This document shows positions 14,434-23,355 of a stretch of 23,995 bases of DNA, piece by piece. The notes under the pieces are model-generated. The model saw only the letters and a program-made list of their open reading frames with translations, was not told the DNA's origin and searched no databases. The number at the start of each line of letters is the position of its first letter. The stretch's first letter is position 1. The position numbers were made by a program, and so were the translations under genes. Source of the DNA: an uncultured Allobaculum sp. (lineage in GTDB: Bacteria > Bacillota_I > Bacilli_A > Erysipelotrichales > Erysipelotrichaceae); NCBI GenBank assembly GCA_910579655.1, contig CAJTVE010000049.1, positions 1-23,995 of the forward strand, written 5' to 3'.

Positions 14434-15878
14434 TTGACGTCTTCCTCAATCTGTTTTGCTTTTGCGACAGCTTCTTCAATAGAACCTACGAACATGAAGG
14501 CCTGCTCTGGCAGGTTGTCATATTCACCGGATAACAGTTTCTCAAAGGAATCGATCGTAGTTTCCAAAGGAACGTATTCTCCCTTAATTCCAGAGAAGAC
14601 TTCGGCGACATGGAATGGCTGAGACAGGAAGTTACGGACACGTCTTGCCCGGTTAACGATCTTCTTGTCTTCTTCGGACAGTTCGTCCATACCCAGAATG
14701 GCGATGATATCCTGCAGCTCATTGTACTTCTGCAAAATTTCCTGAACACCGCGGGCAACTTTATAATGACGTTCTCCGATGACCTGAGGATCCAGCATAC
14801 GGGAAGAAGATTCCAGCGGGTCTACAGCCGGGAAAATACCCAGGGCCGCAATGGAACGATCCAGTACGGTTTTTGCATCCAGGTGGGAGAAGGTTGTTGC
14901 TGGAGCAGGGTCAGTCAGGTCATCGGCAGGGACATAAACGGCCTGGATGGACGTGATTGATCCATCTTTGGTCGAAGTGATTCGTTCTTGCAGCTGACCC
15001 ATTTCAGTGGCCAGGGTTGGCTGGTAACCTACGGCTGATGGTACACGACCTAACAGCGCGGAGACTTCAGAACCAGCCTGTGTGAAACGGAAAATGTTAT
15101 CAATAAAGAGCAGTACGTCCTGATGTTCAACATCACGGAAGTATTCAGCCATTGTCAGTCCGGTCAGACCAACACGCATACGGGCACCTGGAGATTCGTT
15201 CATCTGGCCATAAACCAGAACGGTTTTATCCAGTACGCCGGACTCTTTCATTTCCCAATACATGTCGTTTCCCTCACGGGTGCGTTCACCAACGCCTACA
15301 ACGACAGATTTACCACCATGTTCAGAAGCGATGTTGTGAATCAGCTCCTGAATCAGTACGGTTTTGCCGACACCGGCGCCACCGAACAGACCGATCTTAC
15401 CACCACGGGCATATGGGGTAAGCAGGTCAATTACTTTAATTCCCGTTTCGAGGATCGCCGATGTGGTTGACTGTTCATCAAATTTTGGCGCTTCCCGATG
15501 AATCGGGGCATAGTGTTTGGCGTTGACCGGACCAAGTTCATCGATCGGCTCGCCAAGGACGTTAAACATACGGCCAAGCACTTCTTCACCGATTGGGGTC
15601 TGAATGGGTGCTCCCGTATCAATTGCTTTCATACCGCGGACCAGTCCATCGGTAGACCCCATCGCAATGCAGCGAACAAGGTCATTACCGATTCCCTGTG
15701 CAACTTCGACAGTCAGAGACTTGTCGTCAGCCAGAGGGATTTTAATTGCGGTTAACAGGTCAGGGAGTTTGCCGCTGGCAAATCGGATGTCGACAACAGG
15801 ACCGACGATCTGAGTGACTACCCCTGTATTCTGTGTGTCATTTGTGACTGGTGCAGATGCTACTTTGTTTTCCATCAC
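14430..15878 (-). CDS. atpD: ATP synthase beta subunit
   Basis: A 482-aa catalytic subunit of F1. The Walker A motif GGAGVGKT is at 166-173, the Walker B-like DVLLFIDNIFRFTQAG follows, and VPSAVGYQPTLATEMG and the DELSEEDK catch-loop region are intact. It is somewhat long at the N-terminus, with an extra segment ASAPVTNDTQNTG before the beta-barrel. The start is GTG 15878 with AAGGA nine bases upstream, or the immediately following ATG at 15875; the protein differs by one residue. It lies 15 nt after atpG. Confidence 0.98.
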   Translation of the reverse strand: MMENKVASAPVTNDTQNTGVVTQIVGPVVDIRFASGKLPDLLTAIKIPLADDKSLTVEVAQGIGNDLVRCIAMGSTDGLVRGMKAIDTGAPIQTPIGEEVLGRMFNVLGEPIDELGPVNAKHYAPIHREAPKFDEQSTTSAILETGIKVIDLLTPYARGGKIGLFGGAGVGKTVLIQELIHNIASEHGGKSVVVGVGERTREGNDMYWEMKESGVLDKTVLVYGQMNESPGARMRVGLTGLTMAEYFRDVEHQDVLLFIDNIFRFTQAGSEVSALLGRVPSAVGYQPTLATEMGQLQERITSTKDGSITSIQAVYVPADDLTDPAPATTFSHLDAKTVLDRSIAALGIFPAVDPLESSSRMLDPQVIGERHYKVARGVQEILQKYNELQDIIAILGMDELSEEDKKIVNRARRVRNFLSQPFHVAEVFSGIKGEYVPLETTIDSFEKLLSGEYDNLPEQAFMFVGSIEEAVAKAKQIEEDVK

Positions 15879-15893
15879 AGATTCGCATCCTTT

Positions 15894-16742
15894 CTACTTC
15901 AGGGCGTTGGCTCCGCCAACGATTTCTGTAATTTCCTGGGTAATCGCAGACTGTCTTACACGGTTGTATTCGAGGTTGAGTTTATCCAGGAGTTCTTCCG
16001 CATTATCGGTCGCATTTTCCATCGCCATACGGCGGGAGGCCTGTTCACTGGTCTTGCTTTCCATGTATTTGGAATACAGAACGGATTTGGCAATCATTGG
16101 AATCAGCGAAGCGAGCATAACGGATTTTTCCGGTTCGAAAATCGTCTGGGCTCTGACTTTCTTTTCCTGCGTCGCTTTTGGCGGCGTTGGCGGAAGCAGG
16201 GTTTCTACTTCCGGTTCGAAAGTCAGGGTATTGACGTAACGAGTGTAGAGCACTTTGATCGAGCCGATCTTATGCTCATTGAAAAGCCGGAGAGCTTCAT
16301 CGATGCAAGAAGACAACACCTGGTAGGCATCATCTTCATTGAGGTCGATGAACGTTTCGTGAAGCTGAATATTTCGAGACTTCGCCCATGAAGCCCCGTG
16401 AGAGCCGATCATGACCACATAATCAACATCTCGCAGCTGGTTTTCAAGGGTTTTGAAGACATTGGCATTGTAGCCGCCGCAAAGGCCCATATCGGACGTA
16501 ATGACAAACAGGAAGGAAGGCTTGGACTGATCATCTTTGAGCAGCCGGCTGCCTTGATCCGCTCTGGCAAGAACCATACCGAGAACTTCCTGGAGTCCGT
16601 TGGCGTATTCGCGGTTTTTTTCCATGTTCGTGCGTGTTTTGGCAAGTTTCGCGCTGGCGACCATCTGCATGGCATTGGTGATTTTCTTGGTTGAACCGAC
16701 CGACGCGATTCTTCCTTTAATCGCCTGCTTGCTTGCTGGCAT
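15894..16742 (-). CDS. atpG: ATP synthase gamma subunit
   Basis: The 282-aa rotor shaft. The N-terminal helix IKGRIASVGSTKKITNAMQMVASAKL and the C-terminal helix ASRRMAMENATDNAEELLDKLNLEYNR are characteristic, as is the central SDMGLCGGYNANV. It begins one base after the atpA stop (TAG-T-ATG), so coupling is likely. Confidence 0.97.
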   Translation of the reverse strand: MPASKQAIKGRIASVGSTKKITNAMQMVASAKLAKTRTNMEKNREYANGLQEVLGMVLARADQGSRLLKDDQSKPSFLFVITSDMGLCGGYNANVFKTLENQLRDVDYVVMIGSHGASWAKSRNIQLHETFIDLNEDDAYQVLSSCIDEALRLFNEHKIGSIKVLYTRYVNTLTFEPEVETLLPPTPPKATQEKKVRAQTIFEPEKSVMLASLIPMIAKSVLYSKYMESKTSEQASRRMAMENATDNAEELLDKLNLEYNRVRQSAITQEITEIVGGANALK

Positions 16743-16743
16743 A

Positions 16744-18264
16744 CTACAGTCCTGCCTTTACTTTGTAATCTTCAAGGAAGCTGTCCATCAGCTCCTTGAT
16801 TCTGGCAGTCAGTTCGTCATCCAGCACTTTCTTTTCAGCGATCTCTTCGAGAATTTCTGGATGCTCGGTCTTGAAGAACATCAGCATCTGATCTTCGAAA
16901 TCCTGAACTTTATCGACTGGAATCGTACGCAGATATTTGTGTTTGCCCGTGAACAGCGAAAGCACTTCTTCCGGCATGGAAAGCGGAGAATACTGTTTCT
17001 GAACCAGGAGCTGGGTCAGACGGTTACCATGGTTCAGAACTTCAGCCGTTGCAGCATCCAAATCAGATCCGAATTTGGAGAAGGCCTCCATTTCGGCAAA
17101 CTGAGCCAGTTCCAGTTTCAAAGAACCGGAAACCTGCTTCATGGCTTTTACCTGCGCAGCCGATCCTACACGGGATACGGAAAGACCGGAGTCTACAGCA
17201 GGACGAAGACCGGCATTGAACATATCGGTCTTTAAGAAGATCTGTCCATCGGTAATGGAAATAACATTGGTTGGAATGTAGGCGGCGATATCACCGGCCT
17301 GGGTTTCAATGATCGGCAGGGCTGTTAAAGAACCGCCGCCATGGTTTTCATTGAGACGGGCTGCTCGTTCGAGCAGTCTGGAATGCAGATAGAAAACGTC
17401 ACCTGGGTAAGCTTCACGTCCTGGTGGTCTGCGAAGCAGCAGGGCCATTGCACGATAGGCTACGGCATGCTTGGACAAGTCATCGTACACAATCAAGACG
17501 TCCTTGCCGTTTTCCATCCATTCTTCACCGATCGCACAGCCAGCATAGGGTGCAATGTACTGTAATGGGGCTGCTTCCGATGCAGTGGAGACAACGACGG
17601 TCGTGTACTCCATCGCGCCAAACTGTTTGAGTTTTTCAACAATCTGGGCAACGGTGGATGCTTTCTGACCGATCGCTACATAGATACAGTTCACTCCCTG
17701 ACCCTTCTGGTTGATGATCGTATCGATGGCAATCGCAGTTTTACCTGTCTGTCTGTCACCGATAATCAGCTCACGCTGACCACGGCCGATTGGGATCATG
17801 GAGTCAATAATTTTCAGACCAGTCTGTAAAGGTACGGATACACTTTTACGGGTCATAACACCCGGGGCTACCCGTTCTACCGGACGCAGGCTGGTTCCTT
17901 CGATAGGGCCTTTACCATCAATAGGCTGACCGAGCGCGTTGACAACGCGGCCTAACATGCCGTCGCCGACAGGTACTTCGACAACGTGGCCAGTCCGTTT
18001 AACAGTATCCCCTTCTTTGATATCCGGATTATCACTCATCAAAACAACGCCGACCTGGTCTTCTTCAAGGTTGAGCACCATGCCATAGACATCGTGCGGG
18101 AACAGAAGAAGTTCGGACATCATAGCGTTTTTCAGTCCATAAACGGTTGCAATCCCATCCCCAACACTGAGGACGGTTCCGCTTTCGTTCATTTCTACAT
18201 CTTTGTCAACATTCTGGATCTGTGCTTTGATCAGTTTTGAAATCTCTGCGGGATTTAAACTCAT
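16744..18264 (-). CDS. atpA: ATP synthase alpha subunit
   Basis: A 506-aa non-catalytic nucleotide-binding subunit of F1. The Walker A motif GDRQTGKT is at 169-176, with VLIVYDDLSKHAVAYR and the alpha signature PPGREAYPGDVFYLHSRLLERAA downstream. AGGTGATGTGA precedes the ATG. It lies 15 nt after atpH. Confidence 0.98.
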   Translation of the reverse strand: MSLNPAEISKLIKAQIQNVDKDVEMNESGTVLSVGDGIATVYGLKNAMMSELLLFPHDVYGMVLNLEEDQVGVVLMSDNPDIKEGDTVKRTGHVVEVPVGDGMLGRVVNALGQPIDGKGPIEGTSLRPVERVAPGVMTRKSVSVPLQTGLKIIDSMIPIGRGQRELIIGDRQTGKTAIAIDTIINQKGQGVNCIYVAIGQKASTVAQIVEKLKQFGAMEYTTVVVSTASEAAPLQYIAPYAGCAIGEEWMENGKDVLIVYDDLSKHAVAYRAMALLLRRPPGREAYPGDVFYLHSRLLERAARLNENHGGGSLTALPIIETQAGDIAAYIPTNVISITDGQIFLKTDMFNAGLRPAVDSGLSVSRVGSAAQVKAMKQVSGSLKLELAQFAEMEAFSKFGSDLDAATAEVLNHGNRLTQLLVQKQYSPLSMPEEVLSLFTGKHKYLRTIPVDKVQDFEDQMLMFFKTEHPEILEEIAEKKVLDDELTARIKELMDSFLEDYKVKAGL

Positions 18265-18279
18265 TCACATCACCTGTTT

Positions 18280-18813
18280 TCAGCTTTTGACAAGCTGTTC
18301 TTTCATTTTTTCAAGCTGACCGAGATAGGTCGCATCCAGAACGGAATCTTCGGTCTGGATCTTCATACCGGCAATCAGCTTTTCGTCGATGCTGCACTGC
18401 AGTCGTACCTGGCCGCCAAGTTTCTTTTCGAGAACAGCGGTCAGTTTTTCTTTCTGTGCTTCATCCAGTGGAGCAGCAGAAATGACTTTTACCGTCTGAA
18501 TGTGACGGCTTTCATCGAGCAGCCTGGCGTAATCATCGGCAATCTCTGCCAGGCAGCCGGCCATCGAATGACGGCAGACAACTTTCAGAAAGTCCTGATA
18601 CGGTTCTGAAAAATCTCCTTTGAAGATTTCGAGAAGCATCTTCTCTTTCTCTACATTGGAAATTGCCGGATGGCGCAGAACCTGGATCAGCTGCTCATTT
18701 TCCAGAAGGACGGTTCTGGTTTTTACCAGTTCTTCTAAAAAAGTGTCTTCCGCTCCAGTATCCTGTCCGATGGACAGCAGAGCCTGTGCATAGGGCAGGC
18801 TTTTGTCTACCAT
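18280..18813 (-). CDS. atpH: ATP synthase delta subunit
   Basis: A 177-aa peripheral-stalk subunit that joins F1 to the b subunits. The N-terminal helical domain (YAQALLSIGQDTG) and the C-terminal region (VKVISAAPLDEAQKEKLTAVLEKKLG, LIAGMKIQTEDSVLDATYLGQLEKMKEQL) match the family. Its start overlaps atpF by 7 nt, with AGGTGAAGG inside atpF. Confidence 0.95.
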   Translation of the reverse strand: MVDKSLPYAQALLSIGQDTGAEDTFLEELVKTRTVLLENEQLIQVLRHPAISNVEKEKMLLEIFKGDFSEPYQDFLKVVCRHSMAGCLAEIADDYARLLDESRHIQTVKVISAAPLDEAQKEKLTAVLEKKLGGQVRLQCSIDEKLIAGMKIQTEDSVLDATYLGQLEKMKEQLVKS

Positions 18814-19322
18814 CTGCCTTCACCTGCCTGATCAATCAGTTTGTCGAGAATATCTTTCTGCTTGTCGGCATCGATTTCCTGTTCAAGAATCTGACCTGCA
18901 GCGGCTAAAGCGACATCGGTAATGGCATCTTTCATTTCTTTCTGTGCTTTCAGTTTGTCGCGTTCAATATCTTCATGCGCTGCGCGCTCAATATTTCTGG
19001 CCTGATTCTTCGCAGAATCGATGATCTGGGTTTTCTCGGCATCCGCTTCGCGGCGGGCCTGATCAATAATCTGGTTGGCTTTGGCACCTGCGGATGCCAG
19101 TTGGGCATCGTATTTGTCTTTCTGGACTTTGGCTTCCTGTCTGAGTTTTTCAGAAGCGTCAATATTGTCCTGAATGAGTGCCTGCCGTTTCTGGATAAAC
19201 GCTAACAGCTTATTCCAGAAGAAATGTTTGCAGATGACGACGATGATGAATGTTGAGATGCATACCAGAAGAACATCCGGCCAGGATATTCTTAAGTAGT
19301 TATCAATATTGAAATCAATCAT
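18807..19322 (-). CDS. atpF: ATP synthase b subunit
   Basis: A 171-aa peripheral-stalk protein: one N-terminal transmembrane segment (PDVLLVCISTFIIVVICKHFFW) followed by a long charged, Ala/Lys/Glu/Gln-rich helix that dimerises and reaches delta. GGTGAG lies just before the ATG. It starts 19 nt after atpE and overlaps atpH. Confidence 0.96.
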   Translation of the reverse strand: MIDFNIDNYLRISWPDVLLVCISTFIIVVICKHFFWNKLLAFIQKRQALIQDNIDASEKLRQEAKVQKDKYDAQLASAGAKANQIIDQARREADAEKTQIIDSAKNQARNIERAAHEDIERDKLKAQKEMKDAITDVALAAAGQILEQEIDADKQKDILDKLIDQAGEGRW

Positions 19323-19341
19323 CGGATCTCACCACTTTTTC

Positions 19342-19584
19342 TTAGCCTTTAACAAAGATAAGCAGAATGGCGATGATCAAAGCATAGATACCAGTGGTCT
19401 CGGCAAGCGCGATACCAAGAACCATGATGGACTGGATTTTACCGGATGCATCCGGATTGCGGCCAACCGCTTCGGCACCTTTACCCGCGGCAAAACCCTG
19501 ACCAATACCAGGACCAAGACCAGCGACCATAGCGATACCAGCACCAAGTACTGCCATACCTCTTACGAATTCTTCATTAAACAT
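19342..19584 (-). CDS. atpE: ATP synthase c subunit, Na+-type ligand set
   Basis: An 80-aa hairpin of two membrane helices that forms the ion-carrying rotor ring. Start ATG 19584 with AAGGAG upstream; an in-frame GTG at 19629 would add 15 atypical residues. The ion site reads P25, Q29 in GPGIGQG of helix 1 and E62-T63-T64 with Y67 in ALAETTGIY of helix 2. These align with Pro28, Gln32, Glu65, Ser66, Thr67 and Tyr70 of the Na+-binding Ilyobacter tartaricus ring (from memory); only Ser66 is changed, to Thr, which keeps the hydroxyl. Proton-type rings usually lack the Gln and hydroxyl pair. Na+ coupling is therefore likely, not proven. Confidence 0.97.
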   Translation of the reverse strand: MFNEEFVRGMAVLGAGIAMVAGLGPGIGQGFAAGKGAEAVGRNPDASGKIQSIMVLGIALAETTGIYALIIAILLIFVKG

Positions 19585-19765
19585 AATGTCTGATTTCTCC
19601 TTATTTATAATGCGGACACCATCACTCACAAGCAGAGTCCGCCTGCTTCAGTTTTAAGCCAGAGACCTTCTCGATCGTCTGGAGGCAAGTCGTGAACAAA
19701 CTTGCGCCAGGCAAATCGGCTGTCCAGAGAATTCCAGATGTCTCTGCTTTTCCTGAAAACAAAAA
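19585..19765 (-). promoter_or_regulatory. Structured 181-nt atpB-atpE spacer
   Basis: By far the largest gap in the operon; the other junctions range from short overlaps to 19 nt. On the minus strand it contains CTGG-GCAAGT pairing with ACTTGC-CCAG (10 bp with internal loop), then GCGGAC pairing with GTCCGC near the atpE ribosome-binding site. No promoter or terminator stands out. A role in raising atpE translation or mRNA stability, to supply the c ring, is inference. Confidence 0.45.
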
Positions 19766-20473
19766 CTATTCTTCGTCTGGAACAACTTGCTGTCCCAGGA
19801 AGTAGGTACCCAGGGTAAAGAAGATATAGGTCTGAATCACGCCCGAGAAGATATCAAAATACATATGGATAAACGGGGTAAGCGTCAGGCCCAGGTAGCC
19901 CCAGGGTGCAATCGATTTGATCAGTGTGTAGATCAGTAAAGAAATAATGGATCCAGCCAGGATATTACCGAAAAGACGCATGGTCAGCGAAATCGGCAGA
20001 GCAAGTTCTCCAATAATATTCAAAGGCGTTAACAACCACATTGGCTCGGTCAGCTCTTTGAGGCGGGCACCAAGACCGTGCTTGGTAATGCCGTGGGTCT
20101 GGATCATTAAGAAAAACATCAGCGCAAGGGTTGCGTTGAACGATACGTTGGATGTTGGGTTCTGAAAGCCAATCAGTCCAACCAGGTTTGCAAGCAGCAT
20201 ACCGACCATGATCGTGCCAAACATTGGCAGATAATGAACGGTCTGCTCTTTCAGGTTGCCCTTAATGACATAAAGGCAGAGATTGTAGAGCTCCTCGGAC
20301 CAGTAGACAATGCCTGTCGGGGCTTTGGCCGGGTCCGCATTTTCAATTTTTTTGCCGGCAATACAGGCCACAATGGCCATCACCACACAAATGACCAGCC
20401 AGACGAGAATCGACTGGTGGATCGGAAAATCAAAGGAGCCGATATGGATTACAATCTGAGAAACGTCACTCAT
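19766..20473 (-). CDS. atpB: ATP synthase a subunit
   Basis: A 235-aa membrane stator that conducts ions past the c ring. The essential arginine is R166 in ISLTMRLFGNILAGS, with the conserved GELALP before it and the C-terminal hairpin (FSGVIQTYIFFTLGTYF). Start ATG 20473 with AAAGGA upstream; the frame is open further upstream but that part overlaps atpI. The ATG overlaps the atpI stop (ATGA), so the two are coupled. Confidence 0.97.
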   Translation of the reverse strand: MSDVSQIVIHIGSFDFPIHQSILVWLVICVVMAIVACIAGKKIENADPAKAPTGIVYWSEELYNLCLYVIKGNLKEQTVHYLPMFGTIMVGMLLANLVGLIGFQNPTSNVSFNATLALMFFLMIQTHGITKHGLGARLKELTEPMWLLTPLNIIGELALPISLTMRLFGNILAGSIISLLIYTLIKSIAPWGYLGLTLTPFIHMYFDIFSGVIQTYIFFTLGTYFLGQQVVPDEE

Positions 20474-20853
20474 TTTCGGTCCTTTCGTTGTTTGAGAGAG
20501 TACAGCACCAGGCTGGCTTTCTGGGCAATAATCCCTGCAAGCATAGCAAGCACACTGAATTTCATCAGCCATGCTCCAAGTCCCAGGCAGACTGCGTAAA
20601 ATGCATACCGCAGATAGTAGCCTGTTCTTCCTTTGCTCTTTCCTTTCTGGACGGACACAGTCAATCCATTGACCATGGAACAGATCATGACAAGTCCCGC
20701 CATCGCAACCGCACTGCCGTAGACAACACCCAGGCAGGCCAAGGTGCGTTTCGATACCGGCCATAAAAGCCAGAACACAACCAGCAGGACAGCATCCAGT
20801 GCGAGTGTGATGTAAAAAGAGTCTTTGATGATGCGTTTCAGTCCATCACTCAT
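20470..20853 (-). CDS. atpI: ATP synthase I family membrane protein
   Basis: A 127-aa protein with four hydrophobic helices, in the AtpI position directly before atpB. AtpI proteins help assemble c rings in some species, including Na+-type synthases, and may carry Mg2+ in association with AtpZ. The sequence is poorly conserved, as usual for the family, so position and topology carry the call. No good ribosome-binding site is visible; the start lies 5 nt after atpZ and may rely on coupling. Confidence 0.8.
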   Translation of the reverse strand: MSDGLKRIIKDSFYITLALDAVLLVVFWLLWPVSKRTLACLGVVYGSAVAMAGLVMICSMVNGLTVSVQKGKSKGRTGYYLRYAFYAVCLGLGAWLMKFSVLAMLAGIIAQKASLVLYSLKQRKDRK

Positions 20854-20858
20854 AGTTG

Positions 20859-21047
20859 TTATTTGGTTTTCTTCCCTTTCTTCTTATTGCGATACAGAAG
20901 AACAAAAAAGCTTCCAATGATCGCATACAAAGTCAGGACGATGATCCACACCGGGCGCATACCTGTCCAGGAATCCAGAAGATATCCAATCCAGATGCAG
21001 ACCAGCAAATTGATCAGCAGAAAACCAGAGAACTTAGCAGGAGACAT
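20859..21047 (-). CDS. atpZ: AtpZ-like small membrane protein
   Basis: A 62-aa protein with two hydrophobic helices and the signature IGYLLDSWTGMRPVW of the putative F1Fo subunit family (PF09527), ending in a basic tail (RNKKKGKKTK). AtpZ and AtpI are encoded side by side at the head of atp operons and form a complex in alkaliphilic Bacillus. The ATG shares its A with the upp stop codon (TAATG), so translation is coupled to upp. Confidence 0.8.
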   Translation of the reverse strand: MSPAKFSGFLLINLLVCIWIGYLLDSWTGMRPVWIIVLTLYAIIGSFFVLLYRNKKKGKKTK

Positions 21048-21667
21048 TACTTTGTTCCGAAAATACGGTCTCCGGCATCGCCAAGACCTGGAACAATATA
21101 GCCGTTTTCATTGAGTTTTCCATCCAGAGCAGCCAGATAAATGTCAACATCTGGATGATGTTCCTCAACGTTTTTCACGCCTTCTTCGGCTCCGACCAGG
21201 CAGACCAGTTTGATATTCTGTGCGCCTTGTTTCTTAACCATGTCAATGGCCGCCACGGCACTGCCGCCAGTTGCCAGCATTGGGTCTACAACGATTGTGA
21301 CCGCATCTTTGATGTTCTTCGGATATTTTTCGAAGTACGTATGCGGCTCGAGGGTTTCTTCGTCGCGAAACAGACCAACATGGGCAACTTTTGCGGTCGG
21401 GATCAGTGTCATGATTCCGGAAGTCATTCCAAGTCCGGCACGCAGAATTGGAACAACAACAACGTCTTTAGCCAGCTTATAACCAGACATTTTGCTCAAT
21501 GGCGTTTCAATTTCGTGGTCAACAAGCGGCAAGTCTCGTGTTACTTCATAGACCATCAGGGAACCAATCTCATCAAGATTATCTCTGAAGTCTTTGGTAC
21601 TGGTGTTCTTATCCCGCATGATTGTCAGCTTATGCTTAATCAGGGGATGATCAAAAACCGTTAACAA
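21047..21667 (-). CDS. upp: Uracil phosphoribosyltransferase
   Basis: A 206-aa pyrimidine-salvage enzyme making UMP from uracil and PRPP. The N-terminus VFDHPLIKHKLTIMRDKNT, the uracil-side VVVPILRAGLGM, the PRPP loop TIVVDPMLATGGSA and the C-terminal YIVPGLGDAGDRIFGTK are all intact. The start is TTG 21667 with GGAAGGTGAT upstream; the usual Upp N-terminus supports it. It is the first gene of the upp-atp transcript, a known arrangement in Bacillota. Confidence 0.97.
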   Translation of the reverse strand: MLTVFDHPLIKHKLTIMRDKNTSTKDFRDNLDEIGSLMVYEVTRDLPLVDHEIETPLSKMSGYKLAKDVVVVPILRAGLGMTSGIMTLIPTAKVAHVGLFRDEETLEPHTYFEKYPKNIKDAVTIVVDPMLATGGSAVAAIDMVKKQGAQNIKLVCLVGAEEGVKNVEEHHPDVDIYLAALDGKLNENGYIVPGLGDAGDRIFGTK

Positions 21668-21694
21668 AGTGAATCACCTTCCTTTATCCTTCCC

Positions 21695-21703
21695 ATTATA
21701 GCA
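21695..21703 (-). promoter_or_regulatory. Extended -10 promoter of the upp-atp operon
   Basis: The minus strand reads TGCTATAAT, a perfect extended -10, 28 nt before the upp start. There is no good -35, as expected for extended -10 promoters. The implied leader is only about 20 nt, so no leader riboswitch or PyrR attenuator fits here. Confidence 0.75.
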
Positions 21704-22594
21704 AAACCAATGCTTTCCACGACGGGAAGGCTACCGGTCTTTCCAGCCATTTTGGCAGATATGCATCAGAAGGTTTTTTCGAAAGTCTGAACGCGAAACA
21801 CAAACGCCAGCCAGCAGATCTTCGCGCACGGACTATCGATGAATATAATCCTTCAAAGTCAGCCGCCGCAACTGATCTGCGATGTGAAATCTTCGAGTAT
21901 TCCTGTCGATACGCACTGAGAAAAGCCAGTTTCAGACCATTTTCTAACCCTTTTGCCTGCCGCTTTCATCCCCTGTACCCTTCCACTCTTCGCAAGCCCT
22001 TTCATCTTCCTTTTGCAAGTCTTTCATTCTGGCCCTGATACTGCCTTGTGAATCCATTCACCCGCTTTCTTGGGCCAGTCTGCGTCATTGTGTTAAATTT
22101 ATTCGGTCGTCATTCAATTTTCCTTTCTGATCAGACAATTATTCTCCTGCTTCCGATCTTTATTTACCCTTTATCTTTCCAGATTTTTCATTCATCCTCT
22201 CATATGGGCCGCCCGGACAGAATGGGCAGGACATTCGCCCTTCCGTATTGTTGAACAATGCTGCCATAATTCGAATGCCTTTCCGGTTTTTTCATGGCGA
22301 CACTCTGTCAATTCTGATGATCATCCGAAAAGGAATTTTCAAAAACCAATGCTATTCTGGACAAAGAAACAGGAATCCATCCGTCGATTTTTTCGGAACA
22401 TCCATATGCTTGCGGGATTTTTTTTGAGGGAAGCGGAAGAATTGTGAACCATTTCAATTCCGTTTTTCTTCCTTTTCTGCTCAGTTCTTTGCTGATTCTC
22501 TTTTCTTGGAGCTGAAATTTTCATCTATTCTGGATGAAAACAACCAGAATTTATCCCTTTTCAATCGGCCGGATTTCTGGAAAGGACCCCCTTT
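21704..22594. other. Long divergent intergenic region, no gene seen
   Basis: About 890 bp between upp (minus) and the DUF1643 gene (plus). The frames present (for example 22048-22254 plus) have no ribosome-binding site and no family resemblance. A pyrimidine-rich block around 21950-22040 carries an imperfect direct repeat (GCAAGYCYTTTCAT twice). I see no tRNA, riboswitch or terminator. Confidence 0.5.
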
Positions 22595-23125
22595 ATGGCT
22601 CAAGAACAATACATCTATCAAAACACACCAGATAACGCCAACCGTTTTGTCATCGGCACGGTTGGAAACAATCCATTGATCGTCATGAGCATCAACCCGT
22701 CTGTCGGCTCCCCTACTCAGACTTCTTCCACGCTGGGTTCCGTGCGCCATATTGCTGCCGATTATGGCTATGACAGCTGGATTATTCTTTGCCTGTATCC
22801 GCAGCGTGCAACCCATCTGGATGAACTGACAGAATTTGCGAATCAGGATCTGATCAATGAAAACAACAAAGTCATTGATGAAGTTCTCTCCAAATTCCCC
22901 AACCACAAAATCTGGGCGGCCTGGGGCACTCACTACTTTGACCGTCCCTTCTTTGCGCCCTGTCTTGCAGAGATCTTAAAGATCGCCGACAAATACGGCG
23001 ATACCTGGATGCATTATGGGCCACTCGATGAAGATGGCGCCCCACGCTATTGCCTGTATCTCGAACCCGGTGAAGGCTGGTATCCATTTGACTGCCAGGT
23101 CTTCGTTAACCGGACCAATTTCTAG
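22595..23125 (+). CDS. DUF1643 family protein
   Basis: A 176-aa protein with AAAGGA ahead of ATG 22595. The family pattern is visible: IVMSINPSVGS (usually an NPS motif followed by a threonine-rich loop), SVRHIAADYGYDSWIILCLYPQRATHLDEL (usually NL..RAT), then NHKIWAAWGTH. DUF1643 proteins are uncharacterised, often lie on plasmids, phages or accessory regions, and have no known activity. There is no membrane segment or signal peptide. It stands alone, flanked by long non-coding stretches on both sides. Confidence 0.8.
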   Translation: MAQEQYIYQNTPDNANRFVIGTVGNNPLIVMSINPSVGSPTQTSSTLGSVRHIAADYGYDSWIILCLYPQRATHLDELTEFANQDLINENNKVIDEVLSKFPNHKIWAAWGTHYFDRPFFAPCLAEILKIADKYGDTWMHYGPLDEDGAPRYCLYLEPGEGWYPFDCQVFVNRTNF

Positions 23126-23297
23126 ATCCTGATCGCTCTTGCTCTGCCCAGAAGCTGCTCAGCCAGCTAAGTTGTCAGTTTCACCGCCCAATCCGCATGG
23201 ACACGCAAAAAGCCTTGCAAACGATACTTACAAAAGATATTGCCCTAGCAAAGCGCAATGCAGGCAGATCATAAGATCAGTTTTATGGAAGATAAAC

Positions 23298-23355
23298 AAA
23301 AAGGGACTGTAATGATTCGCTGCTATTTAAACAGTGAATGACTACATCCCTTTTT
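23298..23355. repeat. 58-nt near-perfect hairpin, possible bidirectional terminator
   Basis: AAAAAGGGA pairs with TCCCTTTTT, continues through TGTAAT/ACTACA-type pairs, and closes with ATTCGCTG/CAGTGAAT around a 9-nt loop. The A and T runs at its ends would serve as U tracts in both directions. It is 170 nt after the DUF1643 stop. A miniature mobile element or IS end is an alternative, but no flanking target duplication is obvious. Confidence 0.6.

Noticed and set aside
21668..21760. PyrR or uracil attenuator upstream of upp
   Set aside because: The extended -10 leaves only about 20 nt of leader, too short for such an element.
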